A stretch of 35,194 nucleotides of DNA from Muribaculaceae bacterium (lineage in GTDB: Bacteria > Bacteroidota > Bacteroidia > Bacteroidales > Muribaculaceae). Both the position numbers and the translations under genes were made by a program. Each line of letters begins with the position of its first letter. Position 1 is the stretch's first letter. The notes beneath the pieces were generated by a model. That model was not told the DNA's origin and searched no databases. It was given only the letters and a program-made list of their open reading frames with translations. The stretch is taken from NCBI GenBank assembly GCA_016290325.1, contig JAEETL010000029.1, positions 1 through 35,194 of the forward strand, given 5' to 3'. Positions 17,275 through 24,747 of the stretch are shown one piece after another.

Positions 17275-17690
17275 GCGTCCTCCAGATATCTAGCCATCCG
17301 GGCGGCAAGCTCGTCGCCACGGTTGATGCGACCATCCTTCTCCATGCACACGATTGTCACCACGGCACTGACCACTTTTGCCCCATCCTCTTTCTTGAAG
17401 ATGTCCTGGTGGAAAATGAACCGGGCACCCTTGCGTTCGAGCCACATGCGGCTCAGCATCACATCGCCACTGGCTAGCGGGGTCATATAGTCAATCTCCA
17501 TGCGGCGCACCACAGGTACCAAGCCTTCTCGCGTCAGGCTACCGAATGGGATACCTTCTTGCTTGACAAAAGCGTGGCGGGTGTGCTCCAAGTAATGGAG
17601 GTAGATGGCATTATTGACGATGCCCTCGCTGTCGAGTTCATAGTCGCGTACGGCGATTTCGAGCGTGAAGATGTATTTGTCCTGTGCCAT
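17271..17690 (-). CDS. Acyl-CoA thioesterase, 4HBT/YbgC-like hotdog protein
   Basis: A 139-residue single hotdog-fold thioesterase expected to hydrolyse an acyl-CoA or acyl-ACP thioester in the cytoplasm. The family motif is seen near residue 15: VRDYELDSEGIVNNAIYLHY, with the catalytic Asp and the G-x-V-N-N turn. A hotdog beta-sheet follows (MEIDYMTPLASGDVML). It is the first gene of a two-gene unit with dprA, overlapping by four bases. A TAACTTTG element at 17711-17718 (- strand) is a likely promoter. The substrate cannot be told. Confidence 0.88.
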   Translation of the reverse strand: MAQDKYIFTLEIAVRDYELDSEGIVNNAIYLHYLEHTRHAFVKQEGIPFGSLTREGLVPVVRRMEIDYMTPLASGDVMLSRMWLERKGARFIFHQDIFKKEDGAKVVSAVVTIVCMEKDGRINRGDELAARMARYLEDA

Positions 17691-17752
17691 GATTATGTTT
17701 TATAAGGTCACAAAGTTATATAAAAAAGCTGTAGTATCATCTTATAGGGGCA

Positions 17753-17794
17753 TAAAAAGCCTGCCCGCCGACTCATCATGAGCCTGCGGGCAGG
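17753..17794 (-). terminator. Terminator of the L28-L33-DUF4295 unit
   Basis: CCTGCCCGC (17760-17768) and GCGGGCAGG (17786-17794) are perfect complements; on the - strand the hairpin is followed by TTTTTAT. Confidence 0.85.
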
Positions 17795-17818
17795 AATATA
17801 TCTTGGATTGCGGGAAGA

Positions 17819-17968
17819 TTACTTCAGCCAGTCCTGAACCTTGTCGTTGGGGACCATGCGCTCCTCAAAAACGTAAGCGCCAGTCTTCTCGCTGCGGACC
17901 ATCTTGATCACCTTGCTCCATGAGCGGCCTTCACCAGTCTGAAGGGTTGCAACTACTTTCTTTGCCAT
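17819..17968 (-). CDS. DUF4295-family small protein
   Basis: A 49-residue basic protein, MAKKVVATLQTGEGRSWSKV and onwards, ending VQDWLK. It matches the short DUF4295 family that in Bacteroidetes follows ribosomal proteins L28 and L33; function is not established, but the position suggests a ribosome-linked role. Start ATG at 17966-17968, 37 bp after the L33 stop. In many Bacteroidetes ftsY follows this gene; here a strong terminator follows instead. Confidence 0.9.
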   Translation of the reverse strand: MAKKVVATLQTGEGRSWSKVIKMVRSEKTGAYVFEERMVPNDKVQDWLK

Positions 17969-18005
17969 AACTTATATAGTCGTTAAATGGTTGTTCTACT
18001 CTCTA

Positions 18006-18194
18006 TTACTTGATCTCCTTGTGAACGGTCATGCGTTTCAGATAGGGGTTGTATTTCTTGAGCTCCAAACGCTCGGTGGTGTTCTTGCGGTTCTTGGTCG
18101 TGATATAACGGCTCATGCCGGGAACGCCACTACCCTTCTGCTCGGTGCACTCGAGGATAACCTGGATGCGATCGCCTTTTGCTTTCTTTGCCAT
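18006..18194 (-). CDS. rpmG: 50S ribosomal protein L33
   Basis: Component of the large ribosomal subunit. The 62-residue product ([20 protein letters not shown], then [20 protein letters not shown] and YNP near the end) is full length and typical for Bacteroidetes. The zinc-binding CxxC pairs of some L33 forms are absent, so it is the C-minus type, not dependent on zinc. It lies 18 bp after rpmB in the same unit. Confidence 0.97.
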   Translation of the reverse strand: MAKKAKGDRIQVILECTEQKGSGVPGMSRYITTKNRKNTTERLELKKYNPYLKRMTVHKEIK

Positions 18195-18212
18195 AATACA
18201 GTTGCTCCTTTC

Positions 18213-18470
18213 TTACTTGTTAATAACGGTGATTTCGGTGAGGTGACCCTCCTGAGCAGCCTTCTTGAGCGCTGCATCGAGACCCATCTTATTAATGTTA
18301 CGCAGACCTGAAGCCGACACGGTCAGGCGAATCCACTGTCCCTGCTCGGGCCAGAAGAACTTGCGGTTGAAGACGTTAACGTTGAATTTGCGTTTCGTCC
18401 TGCGCTTTGAGTGCGACACGTTGTTGCCCGTGATCGCCTTCTTTCCGGTGATTTGACAAACTTTAGACAT
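18213..18470 (-). CDS. rpmB: 50S ribosomal protein L28
   Basis: Component of the large ribosomal subunit. The 85-residue protein starts [20 protein letters not shown], the standard L28 N-terminus; the open frame continues upstream to 18569, but that extension does not look like L28 and is rejected. First gene of the rpmB-rpmG-DUF4295 unit. The only good promoter upstream is at 18819-18849, which implies an unusually long leader of about 345 nt. Confidence 0.97.
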   Translation of the reverse strand: MSKVCQITGKKAITGNNVSHSKRRTKRKFNVNVFNRKFFWPEQGQWIRLTVSASGLRNINKMGLDAALKKAAQEGHLTEITVINK

Positions 18471-18815
18471 CGTTTCTCTAGTTTTAGTTATTGTTCTTGT
18501 TTTACATTCTAATAATGTGTCTCGCGCGCTACATGCTTGCCTGTACACAGAAAAACACAGGCGCAGCACAATATATCGGGTGTGGATAACCAGCGTGGAG
18601 AAACTGCTCTACCCTACCAGTGTGAGAAGTTCACCAGCATCACAGGGTCGAACAACAGTCGGTTATCTCGCTCGGTTCAATATCGTCCTACGCTTGACTG
18701 CCAGGCACTTAGCATCATAGCCTTGACATCGAAGTTTCAACGATCAAGTGTCACACTCTTGACTTGACTGACGCTTGGAGCAGCGCATCCAGCAAGACAT
18801 GTGCCGCGAAATCGG
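18471..18815 (-). promoter_or_regulatory. Long, probably structured 5' leader of the L28 operon
   Basis: Between the predicted transcription start and the L28 ATG lie about 345 nt without a credible gene. On the - strand GTCAAG recurs several times. CTTGATCG pairs with CGA-TG-TCAAG (18722-18731 with 18741-18748, a 2-nt bulge), and a 6-bp stem GCCTGT/ACAGGC lies about 18538-18562. This could be a ribosomal-protein autoregulatory leader; it matches none that I can name. Confidence 0.45.
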
Positions 18816-18818
18816 CTG

Positions 18819-18849
18819 CAAAGATAGATACATTTTTTGAACTACACAA
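18819..18849 (-). promoter_or_regulatory. Promoter of the L28 operon
   Basis: On the - strand TTG (18847-18849), a 20-bp spacer and TATCTTTG (18819-18826) match the Bacteroidetes -33/-7 promoter layout very well. Confidence 0.75.
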
Positions 18850-18989
18850 CACATTACCACTAATTTATTGATTTTTTCATCTTTTGCACACAGCAGGAAC
18901 AACAGTGACCACCCAAAAACAGCTACATTTATAAACAAGAATACCATTATGCCGTCAAGACCCAAGGACAGCACTTAGGGACGAGAAGA

Positions 18990-19018
18990 GGGCGCGACAC
19001 ATTGAAAGTGTCACGCCC
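18990..19018 (-). terminator. Stem-loop after the C10 protease gene
   Basis: GGGCGCGACAC (18990-19000) pairs with GTGTCACGCCC (19008-19018) with one wobble on the - strand, around a 7-nt loop. The - strand tail is only mildly T-rich (CTCTTCTCG). Confidence 0.6.
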
Positions 19019-19045
19019 ACGATTATGCATTATGCAATCGTGCCT

Positions 19046-21103
19046 TTAATTGTCTGTCAGCAACTTGTCGATGAGTGCAGTCACGTCAGCGATGGTTACA
19101 CCTTCACCACCATGGACATCGGAGCAGATGGGGCATATGTTGTCATTTGCTCCAAGCAGGTAATCGATCAAGTCGGTCACGTCTTTGATGGTCACGGAAC
19201 CATCGTGATTCACATCACCTAATTCATAGGTGTGCTCTGGCTGATCGGACAAGGTGACCACCTGGCTATTGGATTTCTTAGTCGTTCCATCGGAATAACG
19301 GGTGACAACCAGGAAGCGATAAGTCCCTCCTGCCGATAGGCCTGTAACTGTGTGATCAGTTGCTGTAATATCGGGGAATACAAGGCATCCATTGTTGCCA
19401 GCGCCCAGTTCGACGGGGTCACGGTCATCGCCTGTTGTCACCACCACATCATCGAGGTAAAACCCCATATATCGGCCTGTGCTGCCAAAATTCACCGTCA
19501 CGCCGTCCTCAACATTCTCATACACGATGACATACTCCTCACCCATTCGGGACAACTCAACCACCTGTTCCACGCCATTACATGTCACAATAGCGTTGCT
19601 GCTCGTGCTGCCTGAATACCGGGATCTGAAGCGAACGGTAATCACGCCATCGTCACCCACATTAAGCGGCGGAGTGGTAAGCGAGCCCACATACTTCTGA
19701 CCACCTACAATGAAGCAACCGCCAGCACCCAGATAAACAAAACTGCCCGTCCAGCCAGGATTGTCGCAATAGTTGCCCACTTTATTGGACGCAAGGGCTA
19801 CTGTCTCGTCAACATTTACATCTATGGCGCTGAAAGTCTCGTTCAACAGCATCTCGTGAGCCGACGGATCATAGGGTTGCACATACAGGGTGTAACCGGT
19901 CACATTCTCGCTGGGGGTGACCTCGGTCCAATCGGCAGTAAACGATGAAGAAGTCACATTTGCAGCCAGTTCCATGACCGAAGGGTATTTGTCATACAGG
20001 TAGCCCTTGGGATAAACCTGGTAAAGCATCTCTTGTTCGCTGGAAAACGTATAGCCCATCGTCGAGAAAGCATCAAGCACAAAGTAACCATCGCCCGAAC
20101 CGCTATAGCCCCAGTTCACATGATACATGCCACCGCCGCAACCATCCACGACAAAACCATGGCCCATGCCTTTTACAGGATCAACACCGCCATACAGAAT
20201 TGGGCATCCAGCAGCCAGCTGGGCCTCGATCATTCCTGCCCATTCGTCGGCAGAATAGTCATCGCGAGAGAGCAGGGTTGCCCCGGCATTATAGCCGAAC
20301 AACTTCATGCCCGCCAACTCATTGTCACTGTAAGCGCCGCTGGCCGATGTGCCATATCCCATGTGACACGCCTGTCCACAATAACGCATGAGCATGGCTA
20401 CAGCATCGCGTTGCTGGGTCGTCGCGCTATTGGTATAAGCGTCGAGCATATTATCCCAGTCGAACACACCACCAGGCAATGCGCCCACCGACAAACCATT
20501 GACCTCTGAGGTATAGGCATCCATGGCGGGAGCCTCGGCGGGAAATTTCCAGTAATACATCACCTGGGCCATCGCGGTGGCAATACATCCCGTGAGGCAA
20601 TGCTGCGAGCCGCTAGTCGGGCACTGGTTATAGAAGGGAGAACGTTGATTCCATGTACAGGAAACGAGCGGAGACACTGGCACAGAGGTCGAACGCTCCA
20701 TGGTTTTGCTGACACCCATTTCGGGGTGCTCACGCAGGAAAGCCAGCTGCCGCTTGTATTGGCTCAACAGCCACTGCATGTTGCAAGGCACGGTTTGCAT
20801 ATCCAAGGCATGAGGACCATAGGCCAGCACATCAGTCGCACGGTCATCTCCCGCAACAATGACAAACGCGCTGCCATCCTCGGCATTAAACACATAGAAA
20901 TCTGCCACGCCGTGACTCACCTGTGCAGGCTCAACGTGGACGAGTTTCAATTCTTGTGGGGACATTAAAAGTTTAGTGCCTGGACGTTGGTTGAGAAATC
21001 GCAATGCCTTGGCCTGCGCATCGTTGACGCTCACCTCTCCAGCTGTCATACACATGGCCACTAGAGCAAATCCCAGCAGCAAAAAAGACTTCATGACATT
21101 CAT
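19046..21103 (-). CDS. C10-family (streptopain-like) cysteine protease with C-terminal dockerin-like module
   Basis: A secreted protease of 685 residues from the chosen start. A signal peptide (MKSFLLLGFALVAMCMTAG) is followed by a Spi-like propeptide (DAQAKALRFLNQRP; SAFVIVAGDDRATDVLAYG) and a C10 catalytic domain with Cys173 in HCLTGCIATAMAQVMYYW and His315 in GHGFVVDGCGGGMYHVNWGY. A fibronectin-III-like and a jelly-roll-like region follow, then GDVNHDGSVTIKD plus a helix (dockerin repeat 1) and DVHGGEGVTIAD plus a helix (repeat 2, with two calcium ligands altered). The frame is open back to 21223, but a TACATTTG promoter element at 21132-21139 places the transcript start near 21128, so ATG 21103 or 21094 is the likely start. 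Related Prevotella and Porphyromonas proteases act on host or dietary proteins. Confidence 0.92.
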   Translation of the reverse strand: MNVMKSFLLLGFALVAMCMTAGEVSVNDAQAKALRFLNQRPGTKLLMSPQELKLVHVEPAQVSHGVADFYVFNAEDGSAFVIVAGDDRATDVLAYGPHALDMQTVPCNMQWLLSQYKRQLAFLREHPEMGVSKTMERSTSVPVSPLVSCTWNQRSPFYNQCPTSGSQHCLTGCIATAMAQVMYYWKFPAEAPAMDAYTSEVNGLSVGALPGGVFDWDNMLDAYTNSATTQQRDAVAMLMRYCGQACHMGYGTSASGAYSDNELAGMKLFGYNAGATLLSRDDYSADEWAGMIEAQLAAGCPILYGGVDPVKGMGHGFVVDGCGGGMYHVNWGYSGSGDGYFVLDAFSTMGYTFSSEQEMLYQVYPKGYLYDKYPSVMELAANVTSSSFTADWTEVTPSENVTGYTLYVQPYDPSAHEMLLNETFSAIDVNVDETVALASNKVGNYCDNPGWTGSFVYLGAGGCFIVGGQKYVGSLTTPPLNVGDDGVITVRFRSRYSGSTSSNAIVTCNGVEQVVELSRMGEEYVIVYENVEDGVTVNFGSTGRYMGFYLDDVVVTTGDDRDPVELGAGNNGCLVFPDITATDHTVTGLSAGGTYRFLVVTRYSDGTTKKSNSQVVTLSDQPEHTYELGDVNHDGSVTIKDVTDLIDYLLGANDNICPICSDVHGGEGVTIADVTALIDKLLTDN

Positions 21104-21131
21104 AGTTCTTACAGTATTTAGATTCATTTCC

Positions 21132-21139
21132 CAAATGTA
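21132..21139 (-). promoter_or_regulatory. -7 element upstream of the C10 protease gene
   Basis: Reads TACATTTG on the - strand, 29 bp before ATG 21103. No clear -33 partner. It decides against the longer upstream start codons. Confidence 0.45.
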
Positions 21140-21223
21140 TAAATTCTGGATGAAATAAGCGACTAATTTCATCAAAATCCCCACAATTCCATCCCTAAAT
21201 GTCTTATAAAGGGACTCTCCCAT

Positions 21224-21420
21224 TCTCCCACGAATCCACCTGCAGCGTGAATATCGGGGCTGACACGATTTGTTTTTTTACATGAATTGTCGTGAATTAA
21301 TCATTAATTAATGGATAATTCATGATAATTACATGTGAAAACTTATTTGATAGAGGATGTAAAGGCCCCCACCGAAGCGGGTGCCTCCACTGGTCTTAGA
21401 GGGTAAAAATTGGAGCATTT
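21224..21420. other. Intergenic stretch without recognised gene
   Basis: Between the protease gene and the small-RNA promoter. It holds an AT-rich segment with repeated ATTAAT/ATAATT words and a weak imperfect hairpin near 21364-21384. No gene or clear promoter was seen. Confidence 0.4.
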
Positions 21421-21462
21421 ACAAAAATAAATAATTTTTTTTTGAAAATTTTTTCGTTTTGT

Positions 21463-21493
21463 TTTGTAAATTCAAAAAAAGTGTTTACCTTTG
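21463..21493 (+). promoter_or_regulatory. Strong promoter of the candidate small RNA
   Basis: TTTG at 21463-21466, a 19-bp spacer and TACCTTTG at 21486-21493 match the Bacteroidetes consensus almost perfectly. The 40 bp upstream are nearly all A and T, like an UP element. Confidence 0.85.
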
Positions 21494-21496
21494 TGC

Positions 21497-21635
21497 ATTC
21501 AAGCAAATTCATAAGCTATGGAATAAAGAATTGTTTATCGCAAGCTGTGAAGCCAAGCGAAACTTTAAGTGCTTAGTAATGGTTTGTTTTACAGAACGAT
21601 AACCCGGGACGCAACCCCGGGTTTTTCGATTTTTT
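21497..21635 (+). ncRNA. Candidate small structured RNA of about 140 nt
   Basis: A consensus promoter ends at 21493 and an excellent terminator lies at 21601-21635, with no reading frame longer than a few codons between. Possible structure: CTGT (21545-21548) with ACAG (21591-21594) and AAGCCA (21550-21555) with TGGTTT (21580-21585, one G-U) form a long-range stem. It faces the convergent xylose operon 250 bp away and is divergent from the C10 protease gene. I cannot assign it to tmRNA, RNase P, SRP RNA or 6S RNA. It could also be a leader whose gene lies beyond an attenuator, but only - strand genes follow, so an independent transcript is the better reading. Confidence 0.7.
21601..21635 (+). 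terminator. Strong intrinsic terminator of the candidate small RNA
   Basis: AACCCGGG (21601-21608) and CCCGGGTT (21616-21623) pair perfectly around a 7-nt loop, followed by TTTCGATTTTTT. Confidence 0.9.
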
Positions 21636-21680
21636 ACCCCTACCTTATAACCGTGCTGGATGAGCCGCAATAGAACTCAC

Positions 21681-21786
21681 TGTCGCCCCGATGGGGCTTG
21701 AACGTGTATTCTCAACTGCTGCAGGGGTTACACTCGGCTTCGCCTCGTTTCACCTCTGCCTATGCTCTGGTCGTCCCTAACGGGGC
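21681..21786. repeat. REP-like palindromic repeat, one unit plus start of a second
   Basis: TGTCGCCCCGATGGGGCTT (from 21681) recurs 88 bp later as GGTCGTCCCTAACGGGGCTT (from 21770). Each has a GCCCC/GGGGC-type hairpin; between them lies an imperfect hairpin with GGC-TTC-GCC at its tip. The pattern resembles palindromic intergenic repeats I recall from Bacteroidales genomes. No transposase is adjacent. Confidence 0.55.
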
Positions 21787-21816
21787 TTTACCGAGAAGCT
21801 CATGAATAAGAACTGA

Positions 21817-21844
21817 GGACCGGCAACCATGGGGCAACCGGTCC
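21817..21844. terminator. Stem-loop after the xylose operon
   Basis: GGACCGG (21817-21823) and CCGGTCC (21838-21844) are perfect complements. On the - strand the tail is TCAGTTCTTATTC, so it probably ends xylB-xylA-xylE transcription. Confidence 0.65.
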
Positions 21845-21885
21845 TTCATTTACACATGCCGTCAATCGACGTTTTTATCTACAAG

Positions 21886-23358
21886 TCATTTTTTGCGCCA
21901 CAGGCGGGTCATGTCTTCGAGTGTCTTGCCCTTGGTCTCGGGAACAATTTTCCACACGAAGATGGCCGCCACGACACACAAGATGCCATACAGGCCGTAG
22001 GTGAGCAAGTGGCCCATCTGGTCGCCCTCATGGAACTCAAAGTTGAACATGGGCACAAACGACGTGCTGACAATCCAATTGAAAATCCACTGGAAGGCAA
22101 CGGCAATGGCAACAGCCTTGCCACGTATGGTATTTGGGAAAATTTCAGCGATGAGTACCCAGCAGATGGGTCCCCAGCTGAACATGAAGCATGCGCTGTA
22201 GAGCATGAGCGAGATCATGCACAACATGCCCAGGTTGGGATTGTCAAACGCCAAGGCCACACCAAAGGCGCCCAAGGCCATACCCAGCGAACCGGTAACG
22301 AGCAGTGGCTTGCGGCCCAACTTCTCGACCGTAAACACGGCCAGCAGCGTGAACAGGATATTGATCACACCCATCACCACAGTATTGACCATGGGATTGG
22401 TCATGCCCATCTCCTCAAAGATGCGCGGAGCGTAATAGAGCACGGCATTGATGCCAACTATCTGCTGGAAGACGCTGAGCATGATGCCGATGAAGATACA
22501 CATGAAGCTATAGGAGAAGAGCTTCTCGGTCTTCTGGGTAATGGTGCTCTTGATGTCGGCAAGAATAATCTCGGCCCTGGTCTTGCCATTGATACGGGTC
22601 AGCACATTAAATGCCTTCTCGTCCTGGCCGGCCATGACTAGGTATCGCGGTGTCTCGGGAACGAGACAGATGAGCAACGTGAACAATCCCGCAGGAATGG
22701 CCTCGCTGCCGAACATGTAACGCCAGCCCTCTTGGGTCGCCCACATGGCGCCCTCGGGGTTCATCACCTTGTTAATGCCTCCCACGATATCAATGTCGGG
22801 ATTTTCGTGACTGCCCAGAATCATGAAGTTAACGAAATAAACCACTAGCTGGCCAAAGATGATGGCAAACTGGTTCCATGACACGAGCATGCCGCGAATC
22901 TTGGTGGGAGAGACCTCGCCGATATACATGGGGCAGATGGCCGAAGCCAGACCCACACCCACACCGCCGACAATGCGGTAGAAGTTGAAGGCCATGAGCA
23001 GGTTCTTGGACGCACCCTGCCCTTCAAAGAACAGGAACTCGGGATGCATGCTGCCCAGCGCAGACAGGAGGAACAAGATGCCGGCAAACATCAACGAGCG
23101 CTTACGACCGAAGTTAGTTGCCAACAAGCCTGAAAGGGCACTGCCGATAATGCATCCGATCAGGGCACTGGAACAGGTCAAACCATGCCATGCATCGGTG
23201 TGGTTGTAATCGGTAGCCTGCATGAAGAATGCCTGCAAGCCCTTCTCGGCGCCCGAGATGACCGCCGTATCATATCCGAAGAGCAGACCTCCCAGCACCG
23301 CCACCAGGACGATGCTCACCAGATAGAGCCTGCTTCCGCCTTTTTCAAAGTAGCCCAT
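21886..23358 (-). CDS. xylE: Xylose:proton symporter, sugar porter family MFS transporter
   Basis: Brings xylose across the inner membrane with a proton. The 490-residue protein has twelve predicted transmembrane segments and sugar porter signatures: GGLLFGYDTAVISGAEKGL near residue 20, the loop GRKRS near residue 88, PMYIGEVSPTKIRGMLVS near residue 144, PETPRYLV near 229, QQIVGINAVLYYAPRIF near 296 and PETKGKTLEDM near the C-terminus. It is the last gene of the xylose operon, 26 bp after xylA, which supports xylose as substrate; a related sugar cannot be excluded. Confidence 0.93.
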   Translation of the reverse strand: MGYFEKGGSRLYLVSIVLVAVLGGLLFGYDTAVISGAEKGLQAFFMQATDYNHTDAWHGLTCSSALIGCIIGSALSGLLATNFGRKRSLMFAGILFLLSALGSMHPEFLFFEGQGASKNLLMAFNFYRIVGGVGVGLASAICPMYIGEVSPTKIRGMLVSWNQFAIIFGQLVVYFVNFMILGSHENPDIDIVGGINKVMNPEGAMWATQEGWRYMFGSEAIPAGLFTLLICLVPETPRYLVMAGQDEKAFNVLTRINGKTRAEIILADIKSTITQKTEKLFSYSFMCIFIGIMLSVFQQIVGINAVLYYAPRIFEEMGMTNPMVNTVVMGVINILFTLLAVFTVEKLGRKPLLVTGSLGMALGAFGVALAFDNPNLGMLCMISLMLYSACFMFSWGPICWVLIAEIFPNTIRGKAVAIAVAFQWIFNWIVSTSFVPMFNFEFHEGDQMGHLLTYGLYGILCVVAAIFVWKIVPETKGKTLEDMTRLWRKK

Positions 23359-23384
23359 AAACTCTTGATTGCTTGATGACTAAT

Positions 23385-24701
23385 TTACTTAACGTGCAAA
23401 GCCACGATGGCTTCATATTTCTCCTGCTTGCCACTGATGGTAGCAGGCTCGCCATGGGACTTGGCATAGGCAACCAGTTCCTCGAGGGACATCTGGCCAT
23501 CCTCAAAGCGCTTGCCTTCACCCGCGTCAAAGCTGGCATAGCGTTCCTTGAGCATTTCAGGCAACTCGCTCTTCTCAAGGATATCGGCAGCACTCAACAG
23601 GGCACGGGCCAAGGCGTCCATACCACTGATGTGAGCAATAAAGATGTCCTCGGGGTCGGTGCTGTTGCGGCGCAGCTTGGCGTCAAAGTTGGTACCGCCA
23701 TCCTTGAAGCCTCCGCCACGCACGATCTGCAGCATAGCATTGGTAAGTTCATGACTGTTGATGGGGAACTGGTCAGTATCCCAGCCGTTCTGGTGGTCAC
23801 CGCGGTTAGCATCAATGCTGCCCAGCATATTGTTATCCACAGCAACTGCCAGCTCGTGTGCAAAGGTGTGGCCTGCCAACGTGGCATGGTTGACCTCGAT
23901 GTTGACCTTAAAGTCCTTATCCAGGCCATTGGCACGCAAGAAGCCAATAACGGTCTCGGTATCCTGATCATATTGGTGCTTGGTGGGTTCCATCGGCTTA
24001 GGCTCAATCAGGAAGGTACCCTTGAATCCCTTGGCACGGGCATAGTCGCGGGCTGCCGTGAGCATCTTGGCCAGGTGGTTCTTCTCACGCTGCATCTGGG
24101 TGTTGAGCAGGCTCTGATAGCCTTCACGGCCACCCCAGAAGACGTAGGCGGTACCGCCCAACTTGATGGTGGCGTCGAGTGCGTTCTTGATTTGCACGGC
24201 TGCACGTGCCACGACATTGAAGTCGGGATTAGTGGCGGCGCCGTTCATGTAACGCTTGTGGCCGAACACGTTGGCCGTGCCCCACAGCAGTTTGATACCC
24301 GTTGCCTGCATCTTCTCCAGGGCGTAGTCAGTAATCGCCTTCATGCGGGCTTCATATTCCTCGATGGTATCGGCCTCGTCAATGAGGTCCACATCATGGA
24401 AACAGAAATACTCAATGCCCAGTTTCTGCATGATTTCAAAACCGGCATCCATCTTGTCCTTGGCGCGCTGCAAGACGTCCTCGGCTTTGTCCCATTCATA
24501 GGAACGGGTCTGTCCACCAAACTGGTCAGCGCTGGCCTGCCCCAGTGTGTGCCACCAGGCTATAGCGAATTTGAACCAGTCTTTCATCTTCTTACCCATG
24601 ACCACACGCTCGGGATCATAGTAGTGGAATGCCATGACATTCTTGCTCTCGGCTCCCTCATACGGGATTTTGCCAATCTCGGGAAAATACTCCTTACTCA
24701 T
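23385..24701 (-). CDS. xylA: Xylose isomerase
   Basis: Converts D-xylose to D-xylulose in the cytoplasm using two divalent metal ions. The 438-residue length is that of the longer class II enzymes. Active-site segments are present: FCFHDVDLIDE (His102, Asp105), LIEPKPMEPTKHQYD (Glu233), NIEVNHATLAGHTFAHEL (Glu269, His272), and SIDANRGDHQNGWDTDQFP (Asp297, Asp308, Asp310). No key residue is missing. It lies between xylB (46 bp upstream) and xylE (26 bp downstream) in one operon. Confidence 0.98.
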   Translation of the reverse strand: MSKEYFPEIGKIPYEGAESKNVMAFHYYDPERVVMGKKMKDWFKFAIAWWHTLGQASADQFGGQTRSYEWDKAEDVLQRAKDKMDAGFEIMQKLGIEYFCFHDVDLIDEADTIEEYEARMKAITDYALEKMQATGIKLLWGTANVFGHKRYMNGAATNPDFNVVARAAVQIKNALDATIKLGGTAYVFWGGREGYQSLLNTQMQREKNHLAKMLTAARDYARAKGFKGTFLIEPKPMEPTKHQYDQDTETVIGFLRANGLDKDFKVNIEVNHATLAGHTFAHELAVAVDNNMLGSIDANRGDHQNGWDTDQFPINSHELTNAMLQIVRGGGFKDGGTNFDAKLRRNSTDPEDIFIAHISGMDALARALLSAADILEKSELPEMLKERYASFDAGEGKRFEDGQMSLEELVAYAKSHGEPATISGKQEKYEAIVALHVK

Positions 24702-24747
24702 TTTTCTGTCAGTTTTTTATTGATGATTGATGATAAATAATTCTGTT

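Noticed and set aside
18471..18569. 33-residue N-terminal extension of L28
   Set aside because: L28 starts at [11 protein letters not shown] in this phylum; the extension is Cys/Arg-rich and lies in the leader.
21497..21635. Candidate small RNA read as tmRNA or as a peptide gene
   Set aside because: Too short, with no tRNA-like end or tag reading frame; the longest ATG frame before the terminator has only seven codons.
21829..22641. Open frame of 270 codons on the + strand
   Set aside because: Antisense to xylE; His-rich, no family features, no promoter.
23373..24740. Open frame of 455 codons on the + strand
   Set aside because: Antisense to xylA, which is unmistakable by its active-site motifs; the antisense product looks like low-complexity Gly/Val/Leu sequence.
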